A stretch of 64,000 bases of DNA. It comes from Microbacterium esteraromaticum. Its GTDB lineage: Bacteria > Actinomycetota > Actinomycetes > Actinomycetales > Microbacteriaceae. Positions 43,749 to 55,250 of this stretch are shown here, piece after piece. Within the stretch, counting starts at the first letter, position 1; each line of letters begins with the position of its first letter. A program made the translations under genes and the position numbers. The notes beneath the pieces are model-generated. The model was not told the origin of the DNA. It searched no databases and worked only from the letters and a program-made list of their open reading frames with translations. The stretch lies in the NCBI RefSeq assembly GCF_016907315.1, contig NZ_JAFBBS010000001.1:62001-126000 (forward strand), in the 5' to 3' direction.

Positions 43749-44524
43749 GCGGTGCCGCCCTCTGATCGGCCGAGCGCGAGCTGGAGGCAGAAGTGGCTGA
43801 TGGCGGATGCCACAGCAGCAGGCGCCGAGTGCTGCACGTTGTGCGCGCGACCAGGCACTTCGATCAGCATCGTGTCCGGGGCTGCCGACGAGCGCAGAAG
43901 CCTGCACCAGCTGCGGGATGCGATGGGGTCCCGTCCCCCTCTGATGACCAGCACGGGGGCGTCGATCGAGGCGATGCGCTCCTCGATCGGATATCCGAGC
44001 ATATGGCGCAGCTGCGTCAGGTACCAGAACGGCCCGCAGCGCAGATAATCGCCCATGACGAGCGTGTTCGCTCCCGGCGGCTCGCGCATGGTGTCGAGAG
44101 CGAGCAGGCGCGCCTGCTGCATCGCGGTGCGGCGACGCTCGTCCGCCACGGGGCCTATGAGCACGACGGCTCGGGCCAGATCAGGGCGGCGGACCGCGAG
44201 CTCGACCACCCACTGCGTGCCCATCGACTGCCCGATGAGCACGACGCCGCTGACGTCCAGGCGGTCGAGCACGTTGCCCAGGGCATCCGCCATCTCGCCG
44301 ATTGCGGCGTCACCGGCGGGCTTCGGCAGCCCGCCGAACCCGGGGAGGTCCACCGAGATCACGGTGCCCTGCGCGGACAGAGCCGCATGCAGTCGCGCCA
44401 GATACCGATGCGACATGCCGATGCCGTGCACCAGCACGAAGACGGCGTCGGAGAGACCGGTCGAGGTGAACGAGCGGAAGCACAGATCGCCGATCCGATG
44501 CATGCGCCTCGTATCCGACCTCAT
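43745..44524 (-). CDS. alpha/beta hydrolase
   Basis: 259 residues. FVLVHGIGMSHRYLARL is the oxyanion HG motif, GQSMGTQW holds the nucleophile Ser near residue 109, the acid Asp is probably in GGRDPIASR and the His in RAHNVQHSAP. No signal peptide. It is likely an esterase or C-C hydrolase of unknown substrate. ATG 44524 is supported by TACGGT 6 bases upstream; internal ATGs exist. It is coupled to the second hydrolase by a GTGA overlap, so the pair may act on one pathway. Confidence 0.86.
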   Translation of the reverse strand: MRSDTRRMHRIGDLCFRSFTSTGLSDAVFVLVHGIGMSHRYLARLHAALSAQGTVISVDLPGFGGLPKPAGDAAIGEMADALGNVLDRLDVSGVVLIGQSMGTQWVVELAVRRPDLARAVVLIGPVADERRRTAMQQARLLALDTMREPPGANTLVMGDYLRCGPFWYLTQLRHMLGYPIEERIASIDAPVLVIRGGRDPIASRSWCRLLRSSAAPDTMLIEVPGRAHNVQHSAPAAVASAISHFCLQLALGRSEGGTA

Positions 44525-44530
44525 CTCAGC

Positions 44531-44536
44531 ACCGTA
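44531..44536 (-). promoter_or_regulatory. putative -10 hexamer, leaderless hydrolase-pair transcript
   Basis: TACGGT on the minus strand ends 6 bases before the ATG at 44524. Confidence 0.4.
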
Positions 44537-44552
44537 CCGCGTCACACGCACA

Positions 44553-44596
44553 CGAGCGCCGAGGGAGGACTCTGCAGTCCTGACCCTCGGCGCTCG
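44553..44596 (-). terminator. two-tier hairpin after pyk
   Basis: An outer 13-bp stem (CGAGCGCCGAGGG with its complement) encloses an inner 6-bp stem (AGGACT-CTGC-AGTCCT). It starts 11 bases beyond the pyk stop and closes the long minus-strand run. The U-tract is poor. Confidence 0.75.
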
Positions 44597-44607
44597 AATG
44601 CTCAGTC

Positions 44608-46056
44608 TCAGACTCCGGTCTTGTAGACCGGTGCTGCACCGCGGATCGTGTCGCCGACCTTGTGGACGCGCAGATCGTTGGTGGAGCCGATGATCCCGGG
44701 AGGGGATCCGGAGATGACGACGACCTTGTCACCGGTCTCGGCGAGGCCCGAGCCCAGCAGGTACTCGTCGACCTGGTGGAACATCATGTCGGTGTGCGGC
44801 ACAAAGTCGACCAGCGACGAGCGGATGCCCCAGGTGAGCGCCATCCGGCGACGGATGCCCGGCTCGGGCGTGAACGCGAGCATCGGGATGCGCGAGCGCA
44901 GACGCGACAGACGACGTGCCGAGTCACCCGACTGCGTGAACACGCAGAGGAACTTCGCCTCGACGAACTCCGCCACTTCGAGCGCTGCCAGCGTGATGGC
45001 ACCGCCCTGCGTGCGCGGCTTCGTGGTGAGCGGAGCGACCCGCTCGAGCCCGTGCTCCTCCGTCGACTCGATGATGCGCGCCATGGTCTCCACGACCACG
45101 ATCGGGTACTCCCCCACGCTCGTCTCGCCAGACAGCATGACCGCATCGGCGCCGTCGAGGACGGCGTTGGCGACGTCGGAGGTCTCGGCGCGGGTCGGCA
45201 CGGGGCTCGAGATCATCGACTCGAGCATCTGCGTCGCCACGATGACGGGCTTCGCGTTGCGACGGGCGAGTTCGACGGCCCGCTTCTGCACGATCGGCAC
45301 GGCCTCGAGCGGCAGCTCGACACCCAGGTCGCCGCGAGCGACCATGATGCCGTCGAACGCGTCGACGATCTCCTCGAGCGCGTCGACGGCCTGCGGCTTC
45401 TCGATCTTGGCGATGACGGGAACCCGCACGCCCTCCTCGGCCATGATCTCGTGCACGCGGTTCACATCCGCGGCATTGCGCACGAACGACAGTGCGATGA
45501 CGTCGGCACCGGTGCGCAGGCCCCAGCGCAGGTCGTCCTCGTCCTTCTCGCTCAGCGCGGGAACGTTGACGGCGACACCGGGAAGGTTGATGCCCTTGTT
45601 GTTCGACACGGCGCCGGCGACGATGACCTTGGTGGTCACCACGGTGCCGTCCGTCTCGACCACCTCGACGCGCACCTTGCCGTCGTCGATCAGCAGGAAG
45701 TCGCCGGCCTTGACGTCCTGGGGCAGGCCCTTGAACGTCGTCCCGCAGATCTCGCGGTTGCCGATGATGTCCTCGGTCGTGATCTTGAAGATGTCACCGA
45801 CAGCCAGCTCGTAGGGGCCGTCCTCGAAGCGTCCGAGACGGATCTTCGGACCCTGGAGGTCGACCAGCACGGCCACCGCGCGGTCTGCATCCTCGGCGGC
45901 GCGACGCACGTTGGCGTAGTTGGCCTCGTGCACCGAGTAGTCGCCGTGGCTGAGGTTCAGCCGAGCGACGTCGACGCCCGCGTCGATCAGGGCGCGGACC
46001 TTCTCATAGGTCGAGGTTGCAGGGCCGAGTGTGGCGACGATCTTCGCGCGTCTCAA
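44608..46056 (-). CDS. pyk: pyruvate kinase
   Basis: 482 residues. RRAKIVATLGPATS at the start, the active-site IAKIEKPQAVDALEEIVDAFDGIMVARGDLGVE block near 215-245, the MLESMISSPVPTRAETSDVANAV region and a C-terminal allosteric domain are all present. It makes pyruvate and ATP from phosphoenolpyruvate and ADP. The TTG at 46056 is preferred: GGAG lies six bases before it, and the usual N-terminus is M-R-R-A-K-I-V. Two ATGs at 46062 and 46059 lie inside that spacer and would add two residues. Confidence 0.95.
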   Translation of the reverse strand: MRRAKIVATLGPATSTYEKVRALIDAGVDVARLNLSHGDYSVHEANYANVRRAAEDADRAVAVLVDLQGPKIRLGRFEDGPYELAVGDIFKITTEDIIGNREICGTTFKGLPQDVKAGDFLLIDDGKVRVEVVETDGTVVTTKVIVAGAVSNNKGINLPGVAVNVPALSEKDEDDLRWGLRTGADVIALSFVRNAADVNRVHEIMAEEGVRVPVIAKIEKPQAVDALEEIVDAFDGIMVARGDLGVELPLEAVPIVQKRAVELARRNAKPVIVATQMLESMISSPVPTRAETSDVANAVLDGADAVMLSGETSVGEYPIVVVETMARIIESTEEHGLERVAPLTTKPRTQGGAITLAALEVAEFVEAKFLCVFTQSGDSARRLSRLRSRIPMLAFTPEPGIRRRMALTWGIRSSLVDFVPHTDMMFHQVDEYLLGSGLAETGDKVVVISGSPPGIIGSTNDLRVHKVGDTIRGAAPVYKTGV

Positions 46057-46112
46057 CATCATCTCCAGGGTAAGAGGGCATAAACGATCATGGCGACGTT
46101 GCCGCGCTCAGC

Positions 46113-47579
46113 CTACGCGGGCTGAACGCGGAACGCGACATCTGTGACGGCCACCGGCGCGGGCAGCACGGTGGCGCCCATGAGGTGACGGTCGATCGCG
46201 GCAGCGGCCGACCGGCCCTCTGCGATCGCCCACACGATGAGCGACTGCCCTCGTCCGGCGTCACCCGCGACGAAGACACCGGGAATGGCCGTCGCGTACT
46301 CGCCGTCGCGCTGAAGGCTGCCGCGGTCGGTCACGACGGGAGTCGTTTCCCCCTCGTACGAGTGCGTCTCTGGACCAGTGAAGCCCATCGCGATGAGCAC
46401 CAGCTCGGCGGGGATCTCGCGCTCCGTGCCGCTCTTGGGCACGCGCCTGCCGTCGATGTACTCGGTCTCCGCCACGCGCACCGCGCGCACCCGCCCGTCG
46501 CCGTCGCCGAGGAACTCGACGGTGGACGCCAGGTAGGTGCGCTCACCACCCTCCTCGTGCGCGGACTGCACCTCGAACAGCGTCGGCATCGTCGGCCAGG
46601 GCTGGTCATCGCCGCGTTCCGTGCCCGGCTGGCGCCCGATGGCCAGATTGGTGACGCTGCGCGCCCCGTGCCTGTGGGCGGTGCCGATGCAGTCGGCGCC
46701 GGTGTCGCCGCCGCCGATGACGACGACGTGCTTTCCGGATGCCGTGATCTGATGGGCGATCTCGTCGCCTGCACCCACGCGGTTCGACGGCACGAGATAG
46801 TCCATCGCGAAGTGCACCCCGTCGAGGTCGCGCCCGGGGATCGGCAGGTCGCGCGGCACGGTCGCTCCGGTGGCGATCAGCACGGCGTCGTACCGGCCGC
46901 GCAGTTCGTCCCACGACATGTCTCGACCGATCTCGACGCCGGGACGGAAGCGCGTGCCCTCCTCCTCCATCTGCTGCAGGCGGATGTCGAGGTGCCGCTT
47001 CTCCATCTTGAAGTCCGGGATGCCGTATCGCAGCAGACCGCCGATTCGATCGTCGCGCTCGAAGACGACCACCGTGTGCCCGGCCCGCGTCAGCTGCTGA
47101 GCGGCCGCGAGGCCGGCCGGCCCGGAGCCGACGACGGCGACCGTGTGTCCCGTGAGGCGCTGGGGCGGCTGCGGCTGCACCCAGCCCTTCTCGAACGCCT
47201 CGTCGATGATCGAGACCTCGATCTGCTTGATCGTGACCGCGGGCTGGTTGATCCCGAGCACACACGCGCTCTCGCACGGCGCAGGGCACAGTCGGCCCGT
47301 GAACTCCGGGAAGTTGTTCGTCGCGTGCAGGCGCTCGATCGCGCTGCGATCGGCACCGCGCCACGTCAGGTCGTTCCACTCGGGGATGAGGTTGCCGAGC
47401 GGGCATGCCGAGTGGCAGAACGGCACACCGCAGTCCATGCAGCGACTGGCCTGGCGCTTCAGCACCGCCCGGTCGCCCGGTTCGTAGACCTCTTTCCAGT
47501 CCATGATGCGCACGGGAACAGGCCGACGGGCCGGCAGTTCGCGTTCGGTCGTCTTCAGAAAGCCCTTGGGGTCAGCCAC
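46113..47579 (-). CDS. gltD: glutamate synthase, small (beta) subunit
   Basis: 488 residues. Two cysteine clusters near the N-terminus ([17 protein letters not shown] and [10 protein letters not shown]) bind 4Fe-4S centres. Then come the FAD loop [15 protein letters not shown] and the NADPH loop [12 protein letters not shown]. It passes electrons from NADPH to the large subunit, where glutamine and 2-oxoglutarate become two glutamates. GTG start; it overlaps gltB by 8 bases, so subunits are made in step. Confidence 0.96.
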   Translation of the reverse strand: MADPKGFLKTTERELPARRPVPVRIMDWKEVYEPGDRAVLKRQASRCMDCGVPFCHSACPLGNLIPEWNDLTWRGADRSAIERLHATNNFPEFTGRLCPAPCESACVLGINQPAVTIKQIEVSIIDEAFEKGWVQPQPPQRLTGHTVAVVGSGPAGLAAAQQLTRAGHTVVVFERDDRIGGLLRYGIPDFKMEKRHLDIRLQQMEEEGTRFRPGVEIGRDMSWDELRGRYDAVLIATGATVPRDLPIPGRDLDGVHFAMDYLVPSNRVGAGDEIAHQITASGKHVVVIGGGDTGADCIGTAHRHGARSVTNLAIGRQPGTERGDDQPWPTMPTLFEVQSAHEEGGERTYLASTVEFLGDGDGRVRAVRVAETEYIDGRRVPKSGTEREIPAELVLIAMGFTGPETHSYEGETTPVVTDRGSLQRDGEYATAIPGVFVAGDAGRGQSLIVWAIAEGRSAAAAIDRHLMGATVLPAPVAVTDVAFRVQPA

Positions 47580-50500
47580 CGGTCACCTCCAGGATCCGGT
47601 CCCAGATGACGTCGCCGTCGGGATCGATGCCCGCGGCCTCCGCCTCCTGGCGCATGGTGCGCACGGCGGCGTAGTCGCGCGGCAGCACCTTCGTGAATTC
47701 GTTGAGGACGCTCTCGAAGTCGTCCAGGAGAGCGGATGCCAGCGGCGACGCCGTCCGCTCGACGTGCTCGACGAGCAGCTCGCGCAGCACCTCGGCGTCA
47801 TCGCGGCCGAGCGGGCTGAGCAGCAGCTCGCCGGTGTGCAGCGCCTGGCTGTTCACGTTCGCCTCGCTGAGTGCGTGCACGTACGCCACGCCGCCGGACA
47901 TCCCGGCGCCGAGGTTGCGTCCGGTCGCGCCCAGGATCACGGCGACGCCGCCCGTCATGTACTCGAGGGCGTGGTCTCCTACGCCCTCGACGACCGCTGT
48001 CGCGCCGGAGTTGCGGACGAGGAACCTCTCCCCCACCACTCCGGAGATGAACATGCTGCCGCTCGTGGCGCCGTAGCCGATCACGTTTCCGGCGATCACA
48101 TTGCGGTGCGGCTCGAAGGCGGAGTCGCGCGCCGGGCGGATGGTGATGTCACCGCCCGAGAGGCCCTTGCCCACGTAGTCGTTCGCGTCACCCTCCAGCC
48201 GCAGCACGATGCCCGGCGGCAGGAACGCGCCCAGTGACTGCCCGGCCGTACCGTGCAGAGTGATGTCGATCGTCTCGCGCGGCAGGCCCGCAGCGCCGTA
48301 GCGCGCGGTCACGTGATGCCCGAGCATGGTACCGACCGCGCGCTCGGTGTTGCGGATGGGAAGCTCCACGACGACGGGCAGCGCGCTTTCGAGCGCTTCG
48401 GTCGCGTGCGCCAGCAGCGTGGCATCGAAGTGCTTCTCGAGCTCATGGTCCTGCGACCTTGCGCTGCGCCGCGGCTCGCTTGCAGGGAAGGCTGGTCCCT
48501 CGAGGATCGGGTCGAGGTCGAGACCGTCGGCCTTCCAGTGCCGCACGGCGGGATCCGTGCGCAGCAGATCGTGCCGACCGATGATCTCGTCGATCGAGCG
48601 GAAGCCGAGCGCGGCGAGCAGCTCGCGCACCTCCTCGGCGATGAACTCCATGAAGTTGACCACGAACTCGGGCTTGCCTGTGAAGCGCTCGCGCAGCAGG
48701 GGGTTCTGCGTCGCGACGCCGACCGGGCAGGTGTCGAGGTGGCAGACGCGCATGAGGATGCAGCCGCTGACCACCAGGGGCGCCGTCGCGAAGCCGAATT
48801 CCTCGGCACCGAGCAACGCGCCGATGATCACGTCGCGCCCCGTCTTCAGCTGGCCGTCGACCTGCACGACCACACGATCGCGCATGCCGTTGAGCATCAG
48901 CGTCTGCTGCACCTCGGCGAGGCCCAGCTCCCACGGTGTGCCGGCATGCTTCAGGGAGTTCAGCGGGCTCGCCCCCGTGCCGCCGTCGTGGCCCGACACG
49001 AGCACGACGTCGCTGAGCGCCTTCGCCACGCCGGCCGCAACCGCACCGATTCCCGACTGGCTGACGAGCTTCGTGTGGATTCGCGCCTTCGGATTCGCCC
49101 TCTTCAGGTCGAAGATGAGCTGTTTGAGGTCTTCGATCGAGTAGATGTCGTGGTGCGGCGGCGGCGAGATCAGCCCGACGCCCGGGGTCGCGTGCCGCGT
49201 CCTGGCCACCCAGGGGTATACCTTCTGCGGAGGCAGCTGCCCGCCCTCACCGGGCTTGGCGCCCTGTGCGAGCTTGATCTGCAGGTCGTCCGCCTCGGTG
49301 AGGTACTGGCTCGTCACCCCGAATCTGCCCGACGCGACCTGCTTGATCGCACTGCGTCGCTCAGGATCGACGAGACGGTCGGGGTCCTCCCCGCCCTCGC
49401 CGGTGTTGGACTTGGCCCCGAGACGGTTCATCGCGATCGCGAGCGTCTCGTGCGCTTCCTTCGAGATCGATCCGTAGCTCATCGCGCCGGTCGAGAACCG
49501 CTTGACGATCGAGCTCACCGGTTCGACCTCGTCCAGCGGCACCGGCGGACGATCGCCCGTGCGAAGCTCGAACAGCCCGCGCAGCGTCTTCAGCTCGCGC
49601 GCCTGGTCGTCCACGAGGCGCGTGTACTCGCGGAAGATATCGTAACGCCGGGTTCGCGTCGCGTGCTGCAGACGGAACACCGTCTCGGGGCTGAACAGGT
49701 GCGGCGAGCCGTCGCGACGCCACTGGTACTCGCCGCCGGTCCACAGCCGCTCGTGCGCCCGCGGAGCGCCGTCCTGCGGGTAGGCGTAGTCGTGCCGCTT
49801 CTGGTTCTCGGCGAAGATCTCGTCGATGCCGATGCCGCCCAGCTTCGTCTCGGTGCCGGTGAAGTACCGGTCGACGAACTCCTGGCTGAGGCCGATGGCT
49901 TCGAACACCTGGGCACCGGCGTACGACGAGACGGTCGAGATCCCCATCTTCGACATGATCTTCAGCACGCCCTTGCCGAGCGCGTGGATCAGATTGTGCA
50001 CGGCCTCGTCAGGGGTGACGCCGGTGATGAAGCCCGTGCGCACGAGGTGCTCGACGGTCTCCATCGCCAGGTAGGGATTGACGGCCGCCGCGCCGTAGCC
50101 GATCAGCGTCGCGACGTGATGCACCTCGCGCACGTCGCCGGCCTCGACGATCAGCCCGACCCGCATTCGGGTCTCGCGGCGGATCAGGTGGTGATGCACG
50201 GCAGAGAGCATCAGCAGCGAGGGAATCGGCACCCTGTCCTTGTCCGAGTCCCGGTCGGACAGGATGATGAACTCTGCGCCGCGCTCGATGGCCGCATCCG
50301 CTTCTGCGCACATCTCGGCGAGCCGCTCCGGCAGCGACTGGGGGCCGGCGTCGAAGTGGTACAGGCCCGAGATGATCGCGCTTCGGCGCCCGGGCAGAGC
50401 TCGATCGACGTGCTTGATCTTGGCGAGCTCGTCGTTGTCGATCACCGGGAAGTCCAGGCTCACGGTTCGGGCGTGCTCCGGACCCCAGTCGAGCAGGTTG

Positions 50501-52131
50501 AGCTGCGGGCCGAGGCCGAGACGGAGACTCGTGACGACCTCCTCCCGGATCGCGTCGAGCGGCGGGTTGGTGACCTGCGCGAACTGCTGCACGAAGTAGT
50601 CGAAGAGCAGACGCGGTCGCTCGCTCAGGACCGCGATAGGAGTGTCGCTCCCCATGGCGCCGAGCGGCTCAGCACCGGTCTGCCCCATCGGGGTCAGCAG
50701 CACCTTGACCTCTTCCTCGGTGTAGCCGAAGGTGCGCTGGCGACGAGTGATGGAGGCCGCGGGGTGCACGATGTGCTCGCGTTCGGGAAGATCTGCGAGA
50801 CGCACCGCGCCGGCATCCAGCCACTCCCGCCAGGGATGCAGGGTCGCGAGGTCGTGCTTGACCTCCTCGTCCTCGATGATGCGGCCCTCGGCCGTGTCGA
50901 CGAGGAACAGGTGCCCGGGGCGCAGTCGCCCACGGCGCTTGATGCGCTCGGGCGCGAACTCGAGCACGCCGGTCTCGCTGCCGATGACGACGAGGCCGTC
51001 GACGGTCTCGGTCCAGCGGCCAGGGCGCAGGCCGTTGCGGTCGAGCGTGGCGCCCACCTGCGTGCCGTCGGTGAAGATCAGGGCTGCGGGGCCGTCCCAC
51101 GGCTCCATCTGGATGTCATGGAACTCGTAGAACGCGCGCAGGTCCGGGTCGATGTCCGACTGCTTCTCCCACGCCTCGGGAACCATCATCATGATCGCGT
51201 GCGGCAGGCTGCGCCCGGTGAGGGTGAGCAGCTCGAGCACCTCGTCGAACGACGCCGAGTCGCTGGCGCCGTCGCTGCAGATGGGCAGCAGCGGACGGAT
51301 ATCGCCGAGGAGGTCGGACTGCAGCTGCGACTGGCGCGCGCGCATCCAGTTTCGGTTTCCGCCGACGGTGTTGATTTCGCCGTTGTGCGCGAGCATGCGC
51401 AGCGGCTGAGCCAGCGGCCACGAGGGGAAGGTGTTGGTCGAGTAACGCGAGTGCACGACGGCCAGCTCGGAGGCGAAGCGCTCGTCCTGCAGGTCGGGGT
51501 AGAACGGCTCGAGCTGCAGGGTGGTCAGCATGCCCTTGTAGCCGAGCGTGCGGCTCGAGAGCGAGACGAAGTAGGCGCCGAGTTCGTGCTCTGCGCGCTT
51601 GCGCAGCCGGTAGGCGAATCGGTCGAGTGTCAGGGCGGAACCCGCTCCGGGGATGCTGACGAAGAGCTGTTCGAAGGCGGGGCGGGCCTCATCGGCGAGC
51701 TTGCCGAGGTGTTCGTTGACCGTGGGCACGACGCGCCATCCGAGCACGTCCAGGCCCTCTGCGGCGGCGATGCGCTCGATGCCGGCCTTCTGCTCACGGC
51801 GGGCGCTCGACTCCCGAGGGAGGAACGCGAGACCTGCTGCGTACTCGCCTACCGGGGGAAGGTCGAAGGGGACCACATCCCGGAGGAACGCGTCTGGCAT
51901 CTGCGTGAGGATGCCCGCACCATCGCCGGTGCCGGCATCAGAGCCGATGGCACCGCGGTGTTCCAGGTTGCGCAGCGCCTCGAGCGCCAGCGCGATGATG
52001 TCATGGCCGGGTTCCCCGCGGAGCGTTGCGACCATGGCCAGGCCGCAGGCATCCTTCTCGTGGGCGGGGTTGTACAGGCCCTGCTTCGGGGGGTAGGCGC
52101 CGGAGGCGCCGTATGGAGGCTGGAAGTACAC
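47572..52131 (-). CDS. gltB: glutamate synthase, large (alpha) subunit
   Basis: 1519 residues, full length. The mature enzyme should begin at Cys29 (HEKDACG), the nucleophile of the class II amidotransferase domain. The central domain, the FMN/2-oxoglutarate barrel ([20 protein letters not shown]), a 3Fe-4S cluster ([13 protein letters not shown]) and the C-terminal beta-helix (GANRN-type SGGVAYV) follow. It forms glutamate for nitrogen assimilation with GltD. GTG start with GAGGAC upstream. Long open frames on the opposite strand are shadows of high GC. Confidence 0.97.
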   Translation of the reverse strand: MYFQPPYGASGAYPPKQGLYNPAHEKDACGLAMVATLRGEPGHDIIALALEALRNLEHRGAIGSDAGTGDGAGILTQMPDAFLRDVVPFDLPPVGEYAAGLAFLPRESSARREQKAGIERIAAAEGLDVLGWRVVPTVNEHLGKLADEARPAFEQLFVSIPGAGSALTLDRFAYRLRKRAEHELGAYFVSLSSRTLGYKGMLTTLQLEPFYPDLQDERFASELAVVHSRYSTNTFPSWPLAQPLRMLAHNGEINTVGGNRNWMRARQSQLQSDLLGDIRPLLPICSDGASDSASFDEVLELLTLTGRSLPHAIMMMVPEAWEKQSDIDPDLRAFYEFHDIQMEPWDGPAALIFTDGTQVGATLDRNGLRPGRWTETVDGLVVIGSETGVLEFAPERIKRRGRLRPGHLFLVDTAEGRIIEDEEVKHDLATLHPWREWLDAGAVRLADLPEREHIVHPAASITRRQRTFGYTEEEVKVLLTPMGQTGAEPLGAMGSDTPIAVLSERPRLLFDYFVQQFAQVTNPPLDAIREEVVTSLRLGLGPQLNLLDWGPEHARTVSLDFPVIDNDELAKIKHVDRALPGRRSAIISGLYHFDAGPQSLPERLAEMCAEADAAIERGAEFIILSDRDSDKDRVPIPSLLMLSAVHHHLIRRETRMRVGLIVEAGDVREVHHVATLIGYGAAAVNPYLAMETVEHLVRTGFITGVTPDEAVHNLIHALGKGVLKIMSKMGISTVSSYAGAQVFEAIGLSQEFVDRYFTGTETKLGGIGIDEIFAENQKRHDYAYPQDGAPRAHERLWTGGEYQWRRDGSPHLFSPETVFRLQHATRTRRYDIFREYTRLVDDQARELKTLRGLFELRTGDRPPVPLDEVEPVSSIVKRFSTGAMSYGSISKEAHETLAIAMNRLGAKSNTGEGGEDPDRLVDPERRSAIKQVASGRFGVTSQYLTEADDLQIKLAQGAKPGEGGQLPPQKVYPWVARTRHATPGVGLISPPPHHDIYSIEDLKQLIFDLKRANPKARIHTKLVSQSGIGAVAAGVAKALSDVVLVSGHDGGTGASPLNSLKHAGTPWELGLAEVQQTLMLNGMRDRVVVQVDGQLKTGRDVIIGALLGAEEFGFATAPLVVSGCILMRVCHLDTCPVGVATQNPLLRERFTGKPEFVVNFMEFIAEEVRELLAALGFRSIDEIIGRHDLLRTDPAVRHWKADGLDLDPILEGPAFPASEPRRSARSQDHELEKHFDATLLAHATEALESALPVVVELPIRNTERAVGTMLGHHVTARYGAAGLPRETIDITLHGTAGQSLGAFLPPGIVLRLEGDANDYVGKGLSGGDITIRPARDSAFEPHRNVIAGNVIGYGATSGSMFISGVVGERFLVRNSGATAVVEGVGDHALEYMTGGVAVILGATGRNLGAGMSGGVAYVHALSEANVNSQALHTGELLLSPLGRDDAEVLRELLVEHVERTASPLASALLDDFESVLNEFTKVLPRDYAAVRTMRQEAEAAGIDPDGDVIWDRILEVTGG

Positions 52132-52209
52132 CAGTCACCGTCCTCAGATTTCAAGTGAACCCGGGGACATCATCGGCCCGTTCGTTCAGTGCGATCTCTC
52201 GCGCGGAAG

Positions 52210-52229
52210 GAGAGCCCGGGCGGGCTCTC
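52210..52229 (-). terminator. GC hairpin between lgt and gltB
   Basis: GAGAGCCC-GGGC-GGGCTCTC, 34 bases beyond the lgt stop, without a U-tract. The 131-base gap (52132-52262) holds this hairpin and presumably the gltB promoter; no riboswitch-like structure was recognised. Confidence 0.4.
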
Positions 52230-52262
52230 GCGTGACGGGAGCGGTGCTTGTGGCGATGGCTC

Positions 52263-53234
52263 CTAGTTCGCTTCGGCCGAGACGGGAGGCTCACTCACGT
52301 CGACGAAGTCGGAGGAATTGTCCTGCGATTCTACATCGTCGCGCTCGGGCTCCCGACCGCGCACGTACGGAGAAGGCTCGACACCCGGGTGACGACGGCT
52401 CTGCACGATCAGGATGACGATGCCGACGACGACGCCGATGATCGCGGCCCACACATTGCTGCGGAGCCCCAGCAGCACCTCGCTCGGATCGATGCGGATG
52501 CTCTCCCAGACGATGCGACCTGCCGAGTACCAGATGAGGTAGACCGCGAACAGGCGGCCCCACTGCATCGAGAGGCGGCGACCGAGCCAGAGCAGCACGA
52601 TCACCCCGAGACCGTTCCACAGCACCTCGTACAGGAACGTGGGGTGGAAGAGGGTGCCCTCGGCCAGGCCCGGAGGGAAGGCAGAGTTCGTGGACTCGAT
52701 CTCGAGACCCCACGGGAGATCGGTGGGAAGGCCGAAGAGCTCGTGGTTGAACCAGTTGCCGAAGCGGCCCATCGCCTGGGCCAGCAGGATGCCAGGTGCC
52801 AGCGCGTCGGCGAAGGTCCAGAACCGGATGCCCGTCCACCTGCAGCCGAGCCAGGCGCCGACAGCACCGCCGAGAAGCGCGCCGAAGATGGCGATGCCGC
52901 CCTCCCAGATCGCCCAGACCGAGCCTGGTTCGAAGGGGTTCCAGGTGTTCCGTCCCTCGCCGAAGTAGAAGTTCGGGTGGGTCAGCACGTGGAAGATGCG
53001 TGCGCCGATGATGCCGAGCGGCACCGCGATGATGGCGATGTCGATCACGACCCAGTTCTCGGCTCCCCGCCGAGTGAGGCGGTGGTTGGTCAGCAGCACG
53101 GCCGCGATGATGCCCGCAATGATGCACAGTGCGTAGAAGTGGATCGTCAGCGGGCCGATCTGGAACGAGCTGACCGGAGGGCTGGGGATGCTGGCGGGCA
53201 CGATCGACAGGCTGCTGAGAGGCGCGAAGGGCAT
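52263..53234 (-). CDS. lgt: prolipoprotein diacylglyceryl transferase
   Basis: 323 residues with seven membrane helices. The Lgt signature GRFGNWFNHELFG is near 145-157, and ENWVVIDIAIIAVPLGIIGARIFHV holds the conserved Arg and His. It transfers diacylglycerol to the lipobox Cys of prolipoproteins, the step before LspA and Lnt (lnt is at 17056-18582). The last 45 residues are acidic and hydrophilic. The ATG at 53234 has TAGGAT 7 bases upstream; the TAG of that hexamer is the trpA stop codon. Confidence 0.95.
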   Translation of the reverse strand: MPFAPLSSLSIVPASIPSPPVSSFQIGPLTIHFYALCIIAGIIAAVLLTNHRLTRRGAENWVVIDIAIIAVPLGIIGARIFHVLTHPNFYFGEGRNTWNPFEPGSVWAIWEGGIAIFGALLGGAVGAWLGCRWTGIRFWTFADALAPGILLAQAMGRFGNWFNHELFGLPTDLPWGLEIESTNSAFPPGLAEGTLFHPTFLYEVLWNGLGVIVLLWLGRRLSMQWGRLFAVYLIWYSAGRIVWESIRIDPSEVLLGLRSNVWAAIIGVVVGIVILIVQSRRHPGVEPSPYVRGREPERDDVESQDNSSDFVDVSEPPVSAEAN

Positions 53235-53241
53235 GAGAGAG

Positions 53242-53247
53242 ATCCTA
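53242..53247 (-). promoter_or_regulatory. putative -10 hexamer formed by the trpA stop, for lgt
   Basis: TAGGAT on the minus strand includes the trpA TAG stop and ends 7 bases before the lgt ATG. Confidence 0.45.
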
Positions 53248-54036
53248 GTATCGCGTCGTCGGCGTACCGCCGGCGAGGGTTCTGGTGGTTTCAGCGAGGG
53301 CGTCCAGTCCCCCATCGCGCAGCGCCTTGACGAGCGCGGTTCCGACGATGGCGCCGTCGGCGTACTCGACAACGCCCGCCACCTGCTGGGCATTGGAGAT
53401 CCCGATGCCGACGCAGGCGCGCACGTCGCCGCGCGCGCGCATGCGCTCGACGAGGGTGCGGGCCGCCAGGTCGAGGGCCGCGCGCTCGCCCGTGATGCCC
53501 ATGGTCGACACGGTGTACACGAATCCGGTCGACGCGGAGATGACGAGGTCGAGTCTCTCGTCACTCGACGTGGGCGCAGCGAGGAAGATGCGGTCGAGAC
53601 CCGTGCGGGTGCTGGCTTCGATCCACTCCCCCGCCGACTCGGGAGTGATGTCGGGGGTGATGAGACCTGCCCCGCCTGCGGCGAGCAGATCGTCCGCATA
53701 ACGGTCGACGCCGTACTGCATGACGGGGTTCCAGTACGTCATGACGACGACGGGAACATCGGTCTCGGCGGTGATCGCCTTGACAGCCGTGAAGAGGTCG
53801 CGCATGCGGAACCCGTTCGCGAGCGCGTGCTGCGTCGCCTCCTGGATGACCGCGCCGTCCATCACCGGGTCGGAGTAGGGCGGGCCGAGTTCGATGATGT
53901 CGACGCCGTTGCGGGCCAGGGTGAGGGCTGCACGGATGCTCGTGTCGAGATCCGGGAACCCGACGGGCAGGTAGCCGATGAAGGCGCCCCGTCCGGCCGC
54001 GTGCGCCTTGTCGATGGCGTCTTCGACCCGGCTCAC
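53245..54036 (-). CDS. trpA: tryptophan synthase alpha chain
   Basis: 263 residues. Catalytic Glu in [11 protein letters not shown] and Asp in SDPVMDG near 48-60, [11 protein letters not shown], and the phosphate loop VGIGIS are intact. It splits indole-3-glycerol phosphate to indole, which is channelled to TrpB. GTG start overlapping trpB (GTGA). Confidence 0.97.
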   Translation of the reverse strand: MSRVEDAIDKAHAAGRGAFIGYLPVGFPDLDTSIRAALTLARNGVDIIELGPPYSDPVMDGAVIQEATQHALANGFRMRDLFTAVKAITAETDVPVVVMTYWNPVMQYGVDRYADDLLAAGGAGLITPDITPESAGEWIEASTRTGLDRIFLAAPTSSDERLDLVISASTGFVYTVSTMGITGERAALDLAARTLVERMRARGDVRACVGIGISNAQQVAGVVEYADGAIVGTALVKALRDGGLDALAETTRTLAGGTPTTRY

Positions 54037-55250
54037 TCCGCGGCCTCCTCTGCGTCGTACAGATCGAAGTAGCGCGCCGCGGTGTCCATGTCCTTGTCGC
54101 CCCGACCGGAGAGGCAGACCGCGATGATCCCATCGGGTCCGAGCTCCCGCCCGATGCGCAGCGCGCCGGCGAGGGCATGTGCGGACTCGATCGCGGGGAT
54201 GATCCCCTCTGTCCTACTCAGCAGCCGCAGCGCCTGCATGGCCTCGTCGTCGGTGGCGGGGATGTACTCGGCGCGACCGATGTCGCTGAGCCACGAGTGC
54301 TCGGGACCGACGCCGGGGTAGTCGAGGCCGGCCGAGATGGAGTGGGACTCGATCGTCTGGCCGTCCTCGTCCTGCAGCACGTAGGTCTTCGCACCGTGCA
54401 GCACGCCAGGACGGCCGCGTCCGATCGAGGCCGCGTGCTTCGGCGTGTCGACGCCGTCGCCTGCAGCCTCGACTCCGTACAGCTTCACGCCGTCGTCATC
54501 GAGGAAGGCGTCGAACATCCCGATCGCGTTGGAGCCTCCGCCCACGCACGCGACCACGGCGTCGGGCAGCCGCCCTGCCTCGTCGAGCAGCTGTTCGCGC
54601 GCCTCCTCGCCGATGATCTTCTGGAAGTCGCGCACCATCGCCGGGAACGGATGAGGACCGGCCGCGGTGCCGAAGATGTAATTGGTCGTCTCGACGCTGG
54701 CGACCCAGTCGCGGTACGCGTCGTTGATGGCGTCCTTGAGGGTGCGAGAACCCGTGGTCACCGCAACGACCTCGGCGCCGAGGAGGCGCATGCGCGCGAC
54801 GTTCAGCGCCTGGCGCTCGGTGTCGACCTCGCCCATGTAGATCGTGCAGTCCAGTCCGAACAGGGCAGCCGCCGTGGCAGTGGCCACGCCGTGCTGCCCG
54901 GCGCCCGTCTCAGCGATGACACGGGTCTTGCCGAGACGCTTGGTCAGAAGTGCCTGTCCGAGCACATTGTTGATCTTGTGCGAGCCGGTGTGATTGAGAT
55001 CCTCGCGCTTGAGGAAGACGCGTGCGCCCCCCGCGTGCTCCGCGAAGCGCGCCACCTCCGTGATCGGTGACGGTCGTCCGGCATACGAGTGCAGCAGAGT
55101 GGCGAGCTCGGACCGGAAGTCCGGATCCGCGATCGCGTCCTCGTAGGCGGCGGTGAGCTCATCGATCGCGGCGATGAGGGACTCCGGCATGTAGCGCCCA
55201 CCGAAATCGCCGAAGAAAGGTCCGTGCTGGTCGCGAAGACTGACGTTCAC
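54033..55250 (-). CDS. trpB: tryptophan synthase beta chain
   Basis: 405 residues. The PLP lysine is in [10 protein letters not shown] near residue 95, the phosphate-binding loop is GGGSNAIG, and the COMM-domain Glu in AETGAGQHG is kept. It joins indole and serine to tryptophan. GTG start overlapping trpC by four bases (GTGA). It belongs to the TrpB1 type that forms the alpha2-beta2 complex. Confidence 0.97.
   Translation of the reverse strand: MNVSLRDQHGPFFGDFGGRYMPESLIAAIDELTAAYEDAIADPDFRSELATLLHSYAGRPSPITEVARFAEHAGGARVFLKREDLNHTGSHKINNVLGQALLTKRLGKTRVIAETGAGQHGVATATAAALFGLDCTIYMGEVDTERQALNVARMRLLGAEVVAVTTGSRTLKDAINDAYRDWVASVETTNYIFGTAAGPHPFPAMVRDFQKIIGEEAREQLLDEAGRLPDAVVACVGGGSNAIGMFDAFLDDDGVKLYGVEAAGDGVDTPKHAASIGRGRPGVLHGAKTYVLQDEDGQTIESHSISAGLDYPGVGPEHSWLSDIGRAEYIPATDDEAMQALRLLSRTEGIIPAIESAHALAGALRIGRELGPDGIIAVCLSGRGDKDMDTAARYFDLYDAEEAAE

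Noticed and set aside
48253..52158. 1300-residue open frame on the + strand
   Set aside because: It is the antisense shadow of gltB caused by high third-position GC; the translation is Arg/Asp/Glu/His-rich and matches no domain.
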